From JBCCBV01 sp039033855 (lineage in GTDB: Bacteria; Planctomycetota; Phycisphaerae; Phycisphaerales; Phycisphaeraceae): a stretch of 64,000 nucleotides of DNA. Numbering within the stretch: position 1 is the first letter of the stretch; each line of letters begins with the position of its first letter. The translations under genes and the position numbers were made by a program. This document shows, piece by piece, positions 52,580 through 61,859 of this stretch. Location: positions 1 through 64,000 of the forward strand of contig JBCCBV010000015.1 in the NCBI GenBank assembly GCA_039033855.1. The letters are read 5' to 3'. The notes under the pieces are model-generated. The model saw nothing but the letters and a program-made list of their open reading frames with translations. It ran no database searches and was not told where the DNA came from.

Positions 52580-55500
52580 GTGATCGACCGAACGCTCGAA
52601 CCCGACTCGCTCTCCCCGGAAGCCACCCCGGAATCCCCGGAATCCCCGGAATCCCCGGAAGCCGCCCCGGCTGCATTGGTATCTCCCTCGGAGGGTGCGC
52701 CCGTGCCCGTTAGCGATGCGATGGGCGCCGCGCCTTCGTCCGATGCCGACACCACCGCTGGGCGTCGGTATTGGCGGTCGATCCTGCACCAGGCCGACCC
52801 CGAGCGTTTCGAGAAGAAGGTCGACGACGAGTTCTCCGGCTACGACCCCGACGGCCTGCTGACGATGCCGCGTCGGCAGTTCCTGCGCTTCGCCGCGGCG
52901 TCGCTGGCGCTGGCGGGCGTGACGCTTTCGGGTTGTCGGCGGTGGCCGCGCGAGGTCATGGCGCCGTACGCCAACCGGCCCGAGGGCCACATCCCCGGCA
53001 CGATCGAGCAGTACGCCTCGATGCTGCCGTTCGCCGGTTTCGCCATGCCCTGCGTGGTTGAGGCGTTCGACGGCCGGCCGATCAAGATCGAAGGCAACGC
53101 CCGTCACCCCTGGGCGCTGGGCACCACCAACCAGTTCCTGCAGGCCGCGACGCTCGAGCTGTACGACCCCGACCGCCTGGTCCCGGTCCTGCACCAAGGC
53201 GAGCTGGCTCACGATGGCGCATCCCACGCCGACGATGCCCACGCCGACGCCCACGGCGGAGGTCATGGCGGGCATGGCGACGACGACACCCCCAGCCCGA
53301 CCCAGGCCCGGTTGGCCGGAGCGGGTTGGTCCGCGCCGGCCGGCGGGTGGAAGGCCTTTGACCATTGGGCGCACGACCACTTCGAGTCGCTGCGTGGCCC
53401 GGCGTCGCGCGGGCTCTACGTGCTGGCCGAGCCGATGCCCGGCCCGACGGCCGAGCGGCTCAAGGCCCGGCTGAAAGAGCGCTACCCCCAGATGACCTGG
53501 GCCGAGTGGGCGCCCTTTAACCGCGACGCCGAGCGGGCCGGCCTGGCCGACGCGTTCGGGGCGCCGATGCGGCCCGTTTATCAACTGGCCGAGGCCAAAG
53601 TCATCGCCACGTTCGACGCCGACCCGCTGGCGGGTCAGCCGGACTCGCCCCGCCTGGCCAAAGACTGGGCCGAGGGCCGAAGGCGTGCCGACTCGCGCCG
53701 GGTCGACGGCGACGACGTGATGAGCCGTACGTACGCGGTCGAGCCGAGCCTGACGCTCACCGGCGCCAAGGCCGACCACCGCCTGGCCAAGCCGGCCAGT
53801 CAGATCGGCCCGCTGGTCGCGGCCGTGGCCGCGGGCGTGGGCGTGCCGGGCGCCGACTTCCAAGCCACCGGCGAAGACAACGACAAGGCCGCCAAGTTCA
53901 TCCAGGCCTTGGTCGATGATCTCAAGAAAGCGGGACCCTCCGGCGTGGTCATCGCCGGGCCCAACCAGCCGGCCGAGGTGCACGCGCTCTGCGGCGCGAT
54001 CAACGCGACCCTCGGCGCCGTGGGCACGACCGTCGCCTACTTGCCCGATGGCGACGCCGACACCCCGGGCCTGGGAGACCAGCTGCAGAGCCTGGCCGAA
54101 GACCTCAACGCCGGTCGGGTCGAAACCCTGGTGCTGCTCGGCGGCAACCCCGCGTTCGACGCCCCGGCCGAGCTCGACCTGCCTTCGCTCCTGGGCAAGG
54201 CCGGCCACGTGCTCCGCATGAGCGCGTACTTCGACGAAACCGCGCGCCTGAGCGGCTGGCGCCTGCCCATGGCCCACCCGCTCGAGTGCTGGGGCGACGG
54301 CTACGCCTACGACGGCACGGCCACGCTGCAGCAGCCGCTCATCCTGCCGCTCGGTCAGGGCCGTAGCCCGATCGAACTGCTCGCCCAACTGGCCGACGGC
54401 AAGCCGGCCGACGGCCTGGACCTGGTCAAGCAGACCCACAAACGTTCTGGACTTCCCGGGAACGCCGGGTTTGAGAAAGACTGGCGGACCGCGCTGCACG
54501 AGGGCTTCGTGCAAGGGTCTTCGCCCGAGCTGGCCACGCCCGCGCTTCGCAGCGGGTACCGCCCGCCTTCGCCCGGCCTGCCGGTCGACACCGACCTGGC
54601 TCAAGGCCGGTTCGAGGCCAGCTTCCGCCCCGGCCCGTTGTACGACGGCCGGTACGCCAACAACGGCTGGCTGCAAGAGGTGCCCGACCCGCTGACCAAG
54701 GTCTCCTGGGCCAACCCGGTGCTGCTGGCACCGTCGGATGCGCAGGCGATGGGCGTGTCCTACGGCGATTTCGTGACGGTGCAGGTCGGCTCGCGCCCCG
54801 TGACCGCGCCCGCGTATGTGATTCCCGGCCAGGCGCCGGGCACGGTGATCCTCCGCCCGGGCCACGGCCGCCGCGCCGCAGGCCGTGTCGGCGGCGACGA
54901 CAACGCGTTTGCCGGCGGCGAGGGCGTCACCGTCGGCGTCGACCTGTACCCCTTGCGCACGCGCGACGGGCTCGGCTTTGTCGAGGCCCAGGTCAGCAAG
55001 GCCGGCGGGTCGATGGAGCTGCCGTTAACCGCCGACCACCACCTGCTCGACAAGGAGGCCGTGGCCGACTGGGCGGTGAAGAAGCGCGTTGGCAAGCAGG
55101 GCGAAAGCGGCAAGATCCTCAAAGAGGCCGCCTTGGCCGACTACGCCCGGGACACGTCGTTTGTCACCGGCGGGCTGCACGGCGACGTGACGCTCCAGCT
55201 CTACGAGCCGCCGCTCAAAGAAAAGTGGGAGGCCAACGCCAAGGCGATGCGTGCCGCCGGCCACCCCAACCCGCCCGACGCGTTCAACGAGCCCCACGCC
55301 TGGGGCATGACCATCGACCTGACCACGTGCATCGGCTGCAACGCCTGCGTTATCGCCTGCCAGGCCGAGAACAACATCCCGGTGGTCGGCGAGCGCGGCG
55401 TGAAGATGAGCCGCGAGATGCACTGGCTGCGCATCGACACGTATTACAAGCCGGCGGTCGACAAAGAATCGGGCAAGCCCGACTGGGACGACGCCCACGT

Positions 55501-56173
55501 CGACGTGGCCCACATGCCGGTGATGTGCGTCCACTGCGAGAACGCGCCCTGCGAGCAGGTCTGCCCGGTGGCGGCCACGGTGCACGACACCGAAGGCCTG
55601 AACACCATGGTCTACAACCGGTGCATCGGCACGCGGTACTGCTCGAACAACTGCCCGTACAAGGTGCGCCGGTTCAACTACTTCGACTGGCACTCCAAGC
55701 CGGTGCACGCGGGGTGGGCCAAGCCCTGGCTCGACTTCCCCGACACGCAGATCGGCTCGGAGATCGGCCCGGTGGAGCGCATGGCGATGAACCCCGACGT
55801 CACGGTGCGGATGCGCGGCGTGATGGAAAAGTGCACCTACTGCGTCCAGCGGATCAGCCGGGCCAAGATCCAGGCCAAGAACGAGTGGGCCCAAACGCAG
55901 CACGGCAGCCGGACCGGCGAAGGCCGCGACCAGCCCACCGTGCGCGACGGCGAGGCCCAGACCGCCTGCCAGACGTCCTGCCCGACCGGGGCCATCGTCT
56001 TCGGCAACCTCAACGACCCCACGTCGAAGGTCTTCCGCTCGCAGCAGGACAACCCCCGGGCCTATTCGCTGCTGGCCGAGCTCAACAGCCGTCCGCGGAC
56101 CAAGCACCTGGCGCTGATCCGCAACCCCTCGCCCAAACTCTCCAAAGACAAGCCCGAGGCCGCAGGCCACTAA
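52580..56173 (+). CDS. actB: ACIII subunit ActB (molybdopterin-fold plus iron-sulfur domains), with His-rich insert
   Basis: 1197 residues. A twin-arginine signal (RRQFLRF, residues about 98-121) is preceded by a 95-residue N-terminal extension, longer than usual. Then comes an oxidoreductase fold related to molybdopterin enzymes and, from about residue 910, a ferredoxin-like domain with four Cys groups (CIGCNACVIAC, CVHCENAPCEQVC, CIGTRYCSNNC, and CTYC with CQTSC). In ACIII these hold three [4Fe-4S] and one [3Fe-4S] cluster. An insert at about 210-235 is rich in His/Asp/Gly. The N-terminus contains PESPESPESPE, encoded by a CCCCGGAAT repeat. Start GTG 52580. Confidence 0.94.
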   Translation: MIDRTLEPDSLSPEATPESPESPESPEAAPAALVSPSEGAPVPVSDAMGAAPSSDADTTAGRRYWRSILHQADPERFEKKVDDEFSGYDPDGLLTMPRRQFLRFAAASLALAGVTLSGCRRWPREVMAPYANRPEGHIPGTIEQYASMLPFAGFAMPCVVEAFDGRPIKIEGNARHPWALGTTNQFLQAATLELYDPDRLVPVLHQGELAHDGASHADDAHADAHGGGHGGHGDDDTPSPTQARLAGAGWSAPAGGWKAFDHWAHDHFESLRGPASRGLYVLAEPMPGPTAERLKARLKERYPQMTWAEWAPFNRDAERAGLADAFGAPMRPVYQLAEAKVIATFDADPLAGQPDSPRLAKDWAEGRRRADSRRVDGDDVMSRTYAVEPSLTLTGAKADHRLAKPASQIGPLVAAVAAGVGVPGADFQATGEDNDKAAKFIQALVDDLKKAGPSGVVIAGPNQPAEVHALCGAINATLGAVGTTVAYLPDGDADTPGLGDQLQSLAEDLNAGRVETLVLLGGNPAFDAPAELDLPSLLGKAGHVLRMSAYFDETARLSGWRLPMAHPLECWGDGYAYDGTATLQQPLILPLGQGRSPIELLAQLADGKPADGLDLVKQTHKRSGLPGNAGFEKDWRTALHEGFVQGSSPELATPALRSGYRPPSPGLPVDTDLAQGRFEASFRPGPLYDGRYANNGWLQEVPDPLTKVSWANPVLLAPSDAQAMGVSYGDFVTVQVGSRPVTAPAYVIPGQAPGTVILRPGHGRRAAGRVGGDDNAFAGGEGVTVGVDLYPLRTRDGLGFVEAQVSKAGGSMELPLTADHHLLDKEAVADWAVKKRVGKQGESGKILKEAALADYARDTSFVTGGLHGDVTLQLYEPPLKEKWEANAKAMRAAGHPNPPDAFNEPHAWGMTIDLTTCIGCNACVIACQAENNIPVVGERGVKMSREMHWLRIDTYYKPAVDKESGKPDWDDAHVDVAHMPVMCVHCENAPCEQVCPVAATVHDTEGLNTMVYNRCIGTRYCSNNCPYKVRRFNYFDWHSKPVHAGWAKPWLDFPDTQIGSEIGPVERMAMNPDVTVRMRGVMEKCTYCVQRISRAKIQAKNEWAQTQHGSRTGEGRDQPTVRDGEAQTACQTSCPTGAIVFGNLNDPTSKVFRSQQDNPRAYSLLAELNSRPRTKHLALIRNPSPKLSKDKPEAAGH
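52612..52670. repeat. In-frame 9-bp tandem repeat (CCCCGGAAT) in actB
   Basis: About five units, near perfect, give the Pro-Glu-Ser repeats of the ActB N-terminal extension. It is the longest in-frame copy of the dispersed family here. Confidence 0.75.
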
Positions 56174-56194
56174 CGCTCACGGACACGCACGCCC

Positions 56195-57739
56195 ATGGCG
56201 GTGATCGACTTCAAACAACCCGTGGTGATCCCGAGTCGGGAGATCGACAACACCGGCGTCGATCCGCGCGCCCGCGCGGAACTGGTGACCGGCGACCACG
56301 ACCTGACCTCGGTCACCGAGGCCGTCGGCCGTGTGGCCGAGCAAAAGCCCAGCTGGCTTTGGTGGGCGTGCTTCGGGTTCTCGTCGCTGCTGGCCGCGGC
56401 GTTCTTCGGGCAGATCGCATACCTGTTCCTCACCGGCACCGGGATCTGGGGCAACAACCAGCCCGTCGCCTGGGGCTTCCCGATCATCAACTTTGTGTTC
56501 TGGGTCGGCATCGGCCACGCGGGCACGCTGATCTCGGCGATCTTGTTTTTGTTCCGGCAGAACTGGCGGACCAGCATCAACCGCTTCGCCGAGGCCATGA
56601 CCATCTTCGCCGTGGTCTGCGCGGGCATCTTCCCGGCCATCCACGTGGGCCGGCCGTGGCTCGCCTACTGGCTGTTCCCCTACCCCAACCAGATGGCGAT
56701 GTGGCCGCAGTTCCGCTCGCCGCTGCTGTGGGACGTGTTCGCCGTGTCCACCTACGCCAGCGTGTCGCTGCTGTTTTGGTACACCGGCATGGTGCCCGAC
56801 CTGGCCACGCTGCGCGACCGCGCCAAGGGCAAGATCAGCCGGTTCTGCTACGGCGTGTTCAGCCTGGGGTGGAACGGATCGAGCCGTCACTGGCACCGCT
56901 TTGAGAAGGCCTACCTGCTGCTGGCGGCGCTGTGCACCCCGCTGGTGCTGTCGGTGCACTCGGTGGTGTCGTTCGACTTCGCCATCGCCCAGCTGCCGGG
57001 CTGGCACACGACGATCTTCCCGCCGTACTTCGTGGCCGGGGCGATCTACGGCGGGTTCGCCATGGTGCTGACGCTGGCGATCCCGGCGCGCGAATGGTTT
57101 GGCCTGAAAGAGATCATCACCTTCCGGCATATCCAGAACTGCGCCAAGGTCATGCTCGGCACCGGCATGATCGTGATGTACGCCTACTCGGTGGAGTTCT
57201 TCATCGCGTGGTACTCGGGCCACCACTTCGAGCAGTTCATCTTCGCCAACCGCCCGGCCGGGAACTACAAGATCGGCTTCTGGCTGATGGTGTTCTGCAA
57301 CTGCATCGGCCCGCAGATCCTGTGGTTCCGCTGGGCCCGCAACAACCTGTGGGCGATCCTGTTCGCGGCCATGTGCGTGAACGTGGGCATGTGGTTCGAG
57401 CGGTACGTGATCACGGTGACCTCGCTGTCGCGCGACTTCCTGCCCGGGTCGTGGGACCAGTTCGAGATGACCGTGGTCGACGCCACGATGTTCGCCTGCA
57501 GCTTCGGGCTGTTCTTCACGCTGTTCCTGCTGTTCCTCAAGTTCCTGCCGGTGATCGCGCTGTCTGAAGTGAAGACGGTGATGCCCCAGGCCCACGGCTA
57601 CGGCGCCGACGCCGCCCCCGGAACCGCCCCCGGAATCGGGCCGCATCATGCCGACGGACAGGCCGGCGACGCGTCGGGCGCCCACGCCGACCCGCCGGGC
57701 GATCCCCCGGGCGACCCGCCACGGGAGGGCCAACCATGA
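56195..57739 (+). CDS. actC: ACIII subunit ActC (NrfD/PsrC-like membrane subunit)
   Basis: 514 residues with about ten transmembrane helices. NrfD-type features: NQPVAWGFPIINFVFWVGIGHAG near helix 2-3 and FPAIHVGRPWLAYWLFPYPNQM. In ACIII this subunit binds quinol. The C-terminal tail is a Gly/Pro/Asp/His-rich extension (PGTAPGIGPHHADG) coded by a CCCCCGGAA repeat. It starts 21 bases after actB and overlaps actD by four bases (ATGA). Confidence 0.94.
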   Translation: MAVIDFKQPVVIPSREIDNTGVDPRARAELVTGDHDLTSVTEAVGRVAEQKPSWLWWACFGFSSLLAAAFFGQIAYLFLTGTGIWGNNQPVAWGFPIINFVFWVGIGHAGTLISAILFLFRQNWRTSINRFAEAMTIFAVVCAGIFPAIHVGRPWLAYWLFPYPNQMAMWPQFRSPLLWDVFAVSTYASVSLLFWYTGMVPDLATLRDRAKGKISRFCYGVFSLGWNGSSRHWHRFEKAYLLLAALCTPLVLSVHSVVSFDFAIAQLPGWHTTIFPPYFVAGAIYGGFAMVLTLAIPAREWFGLKEIITFRHIQNCAKVMLGTGMIVMYAYSVEFFIAWYSGHHFEQFIFANRPAGNYKIGFWLMVFCNCIGPQILWFRWARNNLWAILFAAMCVNVGMWFERYVITVTSLSRDFLPGSWDQFEMTVVDATMFACSFGLFFTLFLLFLKFLPVIALSEVKTVMPQAHGYGADAAPGTAPGIGPHHADGQAGDASGAHADPPGDPPGDPPREGQP

Positions 57740-58359
57740 GCGTGATCGACCTGTCCACCAGCCCGGGGATGGAACAAGCCCGCGCGTCGGCCGACGAGGC
57801 CTCGCTCTACGGGGTGTCGGCCGAGTTCGACTCGGTCCCGGCCGTGCTGTCCGCCGCCAACGCGCTGCGCGAGCAGGGCTACACCCGGATGGACGTGCAC
57901 AGCCCGTTCCCGATTCACGGCATCGACGACGCGCTCGGCATCAAGCCCACCATCCTGCCCTGGCTGGTGCTGACCATGGGGCTCACCGGGTGCTTTACCG
58001 GCTTGGTGCTGACGCACTACACCATGGCGGGCACGATCGACCTGGGCCACTTTGTCAGCCTCGAGGGCTACCGGTACCTGATCTCCGGCAAGCCGTTCAC
58101 CTCCACGCCGGGCTACATCCCGGTGGTGTTCGAGCTGACGATCATGTTCGCGGCGTACACGGCCGTGTTCGCGATGTTCCTGCTCAACAAGCTGCCCCAG
58201 CCGTTCCACCCGCTGTTCACCAGCGAGCGGTTCCGCCGGGCCACGCAAGACCGTTTCTTTTTGGCGGTCGAAGCGCGCGACCCGCATTTCGATGTTGGCG
58301 CTACTTCGGAGCTGCTTCGGCAGCACGGGGCGGTGTCGGTGGAGGCCGTGCAGGAGTAA
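57736..58359 (+). CDS. actD: ACIII subunit ActD (DUF3341)
   Basis: 207 residues with two transmembrane helices. The N-terminal LYGVSAEFDSVPAVLSAANALREQGYTRMDVHSPFPIHGID and the helical hairpin GLTGCFTGLVLTHYTM match DUF3341, the ActD subunit. A strong GGAGGG site lies 6 bases upstream, with a four-base overlap with actC. ActD has no cofactor; it is a structural subunit of the membrane part. Confidence 0.94.
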   Translation: MSVIDLSTSPGMEQARASADEASLYGVSAEFDSVPAVLSAANALREQGYTRMDVHSPFPIHGIDDALGIKPTILPWLVLTMGLTGCFTGLVLTHYTMAGTIDLGHFVSLEGYRYLISGKPFTSTPGYIPVVFELTIMFAAYTAVFAMFLLNKLPQPFHPLFTSERFRRATQDRFFLAVEARDPHFDVGATSELLRQHGAVSVEAVQE

Positions 58360-58407
58360 CCCCCGGTCGGGCCCTTGTGCCCGTGGGTTGGCCCGCGTGA
58401 TGTTCTT

Positions 58408-59295
58408 ATGAAGCTCAGCCGATTCCTACGAGACGCCGATTTTTCGCTCCGCCTGCCGGCCCCGCCGTTCTGGATGTGGTCGTCCGTGCTGGTGCTGGCC
58501 GCGGTGCCTTTGGTGTTCGGCGCGGTGATCCTGCGCGAGCGCACGACCAAGAGCGCCAACCCGCGCATCCACCTCTGGCAGGACATGGACAACCAGCCGA
58601 AGCTCAAGGCCCAGTCGGCCAGCCCGACCGCCGAGGGCGCCGGCGACCTGTTCGCCGACGGCATGGCCATGCGTCGGCCGGTGTCCGGCACGGTGGCCCG
58701 CGGACGGCTGCGCAACGACGACCACCTGTACCGCGGCTTTACCGTCGACGGCGAAACCGGCCAGCCCGTGGTCGTCCAAACGTCCGACGGCCCGGCCAAC
58801 GACTGGATCGCCGGCTATCCCGAGCAGGTCGAGGTCGACGACCGCTTCCTGCAACGCGGCAAGTGGGCCTACAACGCGTACTGCTATTCCTGCCACGGCG
58901 TGGCGGGCCTTGGCAACGGCCCCGTGCATCAGGCCGCGACCCTGCTGGTCGAACGCGAGGGCTCAGGCGGCGACAAGTCCGGCACCGTGTGGGTCCAGCC
59001 CACCAACATCACGCTGCCGAACTACTACGCGTCGATCTATCCCAACGGCCACCTGTTCAACACGATTTCGCACGGCAAGGGCAACATGAAAGGCCTGGGC
59101 GACCGCATCGCCCCCGAAGACCGCTGGGCCATTATCGCCCACGTCCGGGCCATGCAGTTGACCCAGGATTTCGAGCAGGTGCTCACGCCCGAAGACGTGC
59201 AACTCGTCTCGGCCGACACGGCGGCGCCCGCTCCGACACCCGCTCCGACACCGACGCCGGACACGCCGCGGGCGCTCGCCTCGACCGAGCCCTGA
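58408..59295 (+). CDS. actE: ACIII subunit ActE, mono-haem cytochrome c
   Basis: 295 residues. One N-terminal transmembrane helix (about 25-45) and one haem motif CYSCH in the middle, with a Met candidate in HGKGNMKGLGD. ActE carries electrons from ActA to the oxidase. The start ATG 58408 is 48 bases after actD. The C-terminal tail is Ala/Pro/Thr-rich. Confidence 0.93.
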   Translation: MKLSRFLRDADFSLRLPAPPFWMWSSVLVLAAVPLVFGAVILRERTTKSANPRIHLWQDMDNQPKLKAQSASPTAEGAGDLFADGMAMRRPVSGTVARGRLRNDDHLYRGFTVDGETGQPVVVQTSDGPANDWIAGYPEQVEVDDRFLQRGKWAYNAYCYSCHGVAGLGNGPVHQAATLLVEREGSGGDKSGTVWVQPTNITLPNYYASIYPNGHLFNTISHGKGNMKGLGDRIAPEDRWAIIAHVRAMQLTQDFEQVLTPEDVQLVSADTAAPAPTPAPTPTPDTPRALASTEP

Positions 59296-59332
59296 TCGCA
59301 GACTTTTTCGACTTTCCTGATCTTCCGAGACT

Positions 59333-61066
59333 ATGGCCCACCACGCCCCGCAACCCGAGCTGACCGAAGCCGACCTCAAGCCGATTGGCGAAGGGGGCTG
59401 GCCGGTATTCTGGGTCGCGCTGGTCGCCGGCATCGGCGGCCTGCTGGCCGGGGCGCTGTTCGCGCTCGGGGCCGACGACCCGCTGGCCCGGTTCGCGTTC
59501 AGCTACCTGGTGGCGTACGGCTTTTTCCTGGGCATCACGCTGGGCATGGTGTTCTTTACGATCATCACGCAGCTGTTCCGGGCCGGGTGGTGCGTGGCCT
59601 TCCGCCGGGTGCCCGAGGCCTTCGCCGCGAACATGACCACGATGCTGCTGCTGGCCCTGCCGATCCTGGGCGTGGTGGCGTACGACGGCGCGGTCCGCGC
59701 CGCGGCCGAGCCCGGCGTCGCGACCACCAGCCACCTCTACATCTGGAACCGCGCGTTCGACGGCGGACACCACGGCGCCGAACACCACGACGCCCACGAC
59801 GGCGATCACGCCGAGCCGGGTCAAGCCGAACCCGGGCACGCCGACCCCGCGCACGCCGAGCCGCACGCCGACCCCGAACATCACTCGGCCTTGCCCGGCA
59901 CGTCTCTGCCCGCCACGGCCGCGTTCGACCCGGATGCGTCCACGCCCACCGCCGACCCCGATCCGGCGCCTGCCGATCCGGCGCACGCCGAGCACCACGA
60001 GGTAGACCCCGGCGGCGCCTACCTCGACCCGGCCGACCGCCCGTCGGGCCAAGCGGCGCTGGCCATCCAGCGGGCCGATTTCTTAGATATCTCCGGCGCC
60101 CTGGTCGATCCGCACGGCGACGGCGCGGGCAAACGCCCCTGGCTCAACGCCGGGTTCTGGACGATCCGCATCCTGGCTTACCTGGGCATCCTCACCGGCA
60201 TCGGTGTGTACTACCACCGCAAGTCGGTGGCCCAAGACGCCGACGGCGACCCCAAGCACACGCTCGACCGCGAGGGCAAGGCCCCGTGGGTCGTGCTGCT
60301 GTTCGCCATGAGCCTGACCTACCTGGCGTTCGACCTGCTGATGAGCGTCGACCCGGGTTGGTACTCGACGATTTTCGGGGTGTACTACTTCGCCGGGTCG
60401 TTCCTGGCCGCGGTGTGCGTGATGGTGCTGACGGTGCTGGTGCTCCAGCGCACGGGCAAGCTGCGGATCGTGAGCGTCGAGCACTACCACGACCTGGGCA
60501 AGCTGATGTTCGCGTTCGTGTTCTTCTGGGGCTACATCGCGTTCAGCCAGTACATGCTGATCTGGTACGCCTCGCTCCCGGAAACCACGTATTGGTTCGA
60601 GATGCGCGGCGCCAGCCTGGCCGGCGTGGACCGGCCGTATGTCGTGCCGCAAGACGGCTCGGTCTGGTCGTACCTGGCGATGCTGCTGCTGTTCGGCAAG
60701 CTGCTGGTGCCGTTCCTGTTCCTGCTGTCGCGGCACGTCAAGCGGAACCTGAAGCTGCTGTCGGCAGCGGCGGTGTGGCTGCTGCTGATGCAGTACGCCG
60801 ACCTGTACTGGGTGATCATGCCGGTGTATTCGCTGACCACCGAGGGCGCCTCGGCCGGGCCGCCCTGGCCGCTCGTGGAGATCGCCACGTTCCTGGGCGT
60901 CGGCGGCGTGATGCTCGCCGGCTTCGTCAACCGATTCCGTCAGTCGGCGCCGATCCCGCACCGCGACCCGCGCCTGTTCGAGTCGATGATGCTCGAGACC
61001 GCGGCCAACGCGCCGCTGCACCCGCCGGGCGCGTCGGTGCGTCACCCCAGCCCGTCCGGTCCGTAG
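59333..61066 (+). CDS. actF: ACIII subunit ActF (quinone-binding membrane subunit), with large His/Asp insert
   Basis: 577 residues, long for ActF (about 400). About ten transmembrane helices. Residues about 143-226 form a hydrophilic insert with many His, Asp, Glu and Pro (HHGAEHHDAHDGDHAEPG and similar), placed in a loop after the fourth helix (near SHLYIWNRAFDG). Later regions match the family: LTYLAFDLLMSVDPGWYSTIFGVYYFAGSF and SQYMLIWYASLPE. The insert is not expected in the family and may bind metal or a partner. Start 59333 follows actE by 37 bases. Confidence 0.92.
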   Translation: MAHHAPQPELTEADLKPIGEGGWPVFWVALVAGIGGLLAGALFALGADDPLARFAFSYLVAYGFFLGITLGMVFFTIITQLFRAGWCVAFRRVPEAFAANMTTMLLLALPILGVVAYDGAVRAAAEPGVATTSHLYIWNRAFDGGHHGAEHHDAHDGDHAEPGQAEPGHADPAHAEPHADPEHHSALPGTSLPATAAFDPDASTPTADPDPAPADPAHAEHHEVDPGGAYLDPADRPSGQAALAIQRADFLDISGALVDPHGDGAGKRPWLNAGFWTIRILAYLGILTGIGVYYHRKSVAQDADGDPKHTLDREGKAPWVVLLFAMSLTYLAFDLLMSVDPGWYSTIFGVYYFAGSFLAAVCVMVLTVLVLQRTGKLRIVSVEHYHDLGKLMFAFVFFWGYIAFSQYMLIWYASLPETTYWFEMRGASLAGVDRPYVVPQDGSVWSYLAMLLLFGKLLVPFLFLLSRHVKRNLKLLSAAAVWLLLMQYADLYWVIMPVYSLTTEGASAGPPWPLVEIATFLGVGGVMLAGFVNRFRQSAPIPHRDPRLFESMMLETAANAPLHPPGASVRHPSPSGP

Positions 61067-61220
61067 CCGGCCCCGCCGCGGGGCGTGCACCGTTTGGGCC
61101 CCCGGCCCATTTGCCTGACCCCGACCGCAAGCCTCGCTCGACAGACCTGTCCGCAAGAGTTTTCCGCAAGACCCGCTCGCATCGACCCTTGCTATTGCCC
61201 GAACGCAGAAGGCGCCCCGC

Positions 61221-61739
61221 ATGGCCAGCAGCACCCGCGACCTGAACATCCGCATCATGGTTTTAATCGGCGTGCTGTCGGTGATCAGCTTCGTGGCGAT
61301 CTTCATCGGCTTCGAGGCCGTATTCCACTGGACCGAGAACTGGAAAGACAACAAGGCCCGCGAATCGGCGGTCAACGTCGACCGGCTGCTGAACGACCTC
61401 GACCAGGAAGCCCCGCTGCTGGTCGGGGGCACCGTCGAGATCAACGGCAAGACGGTTCAGCGGGCCACGCTCGCCCAGGCGCAGCAGAAACTCATCGCCG
61501 AGTTCGGCCCCCCCCCGGAAGCCCCGGCAGCCCCGGAAACCCCGGCCGCCACTCCGGAGGGAACTCCGGAACCCGCCCCGCAGTCCACGCCGGACGCGGC
61601 CCCGACCGCCGAGCCCACGTCCGAGCCTGCCGTGTCGCCTGAAACCGACCCCGTGACCGAGCCTGCGACCGAGCCTGCTGGCGACCCGAGCGCCGAGCCC
61701 ACGAGCCCGTTTCAACTCCCGTCGGCCGGGGGTTCGTAG
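61221..61739 (+). CDS. Small bitopic membrane protein after actF, function unknown
   Basis: 172 residues. One transmembrane helix at about 10-31 (IRIMVLIGVLSVISFVAIFIGF), a short extramembrane domain (VNVDRLLNDLDQEAPLLVGGTVEINGKTV) and a long Pro/Glu/Ala/Thr tail with TEPA/SEPA repeats encoded by CCCCGGAA- and GACCGAGCC-type repeats. The position after actF is where some ACIII operons have an extra one-helix subunit (ActG in some species), but the sequence does not prove it. A terminator follows at 61785. Confidence 0.75.
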   Translation: MASSTRDLNIRIMVLIGVLSVISFVAIFIGFEAVFHWTENWKDNKARESAVNVDRLLNDLDQEAPLLVGGTVEINGKTVQRATLAQAQQKLIAEFGPPPEAPAAPETPAATPEGTPEPAPQSTPDAAPTAEPTSEPAVSPETDPVTEPATEPAGDPSAEPTSPFQLPSAGGS

Positions 61740-61784
61740 CCCGTTTTGACCCCCGCCAACCCGCGGGGCCTTGTGCAACCGCGG

Positions 61785-61809
61785 CCGGGCAAGGGTTCGC
61801 CGGTTTTTT
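61785..61809 (+). terminator. Rho-independent terminator ending the act operon
   Basis: CCG-G-GGC arm pairs with GCCGG (five pairs plus a one-base bulge and two G-T pairs) around the loop AAGGGTTC, followed at once by six T (61804-61809). It separates the act genes from SCO and coxB. Confidence 0.55.
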
Positions 61810-61844
61810 ACGGCCATTGCGCAGACTTTCGTTCATCTCGCCGA

Positions 61845-61850
61845 TAGCAT
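61845..61850 (+). promoter_or_regulatory. Candidate -10 element (TAGCAT) before the SCO gene
   Basis: TAGCAT ends 9 bases before ATG 61860. It follows the terminator at 61785-61809, consistent with a separate SCO-coxB transcript. The surrounding GCCGATAG also loosely resembles a sigma-28 -10 region. Confidence 0.35.
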
Positions 61851-61859
61851 GATTAGGTC

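Noticed and set aside
52451..54865. Long minus-strand frame opposite actB
   Set aside because: Antisense shadow; actB has intact family motifs throughout.
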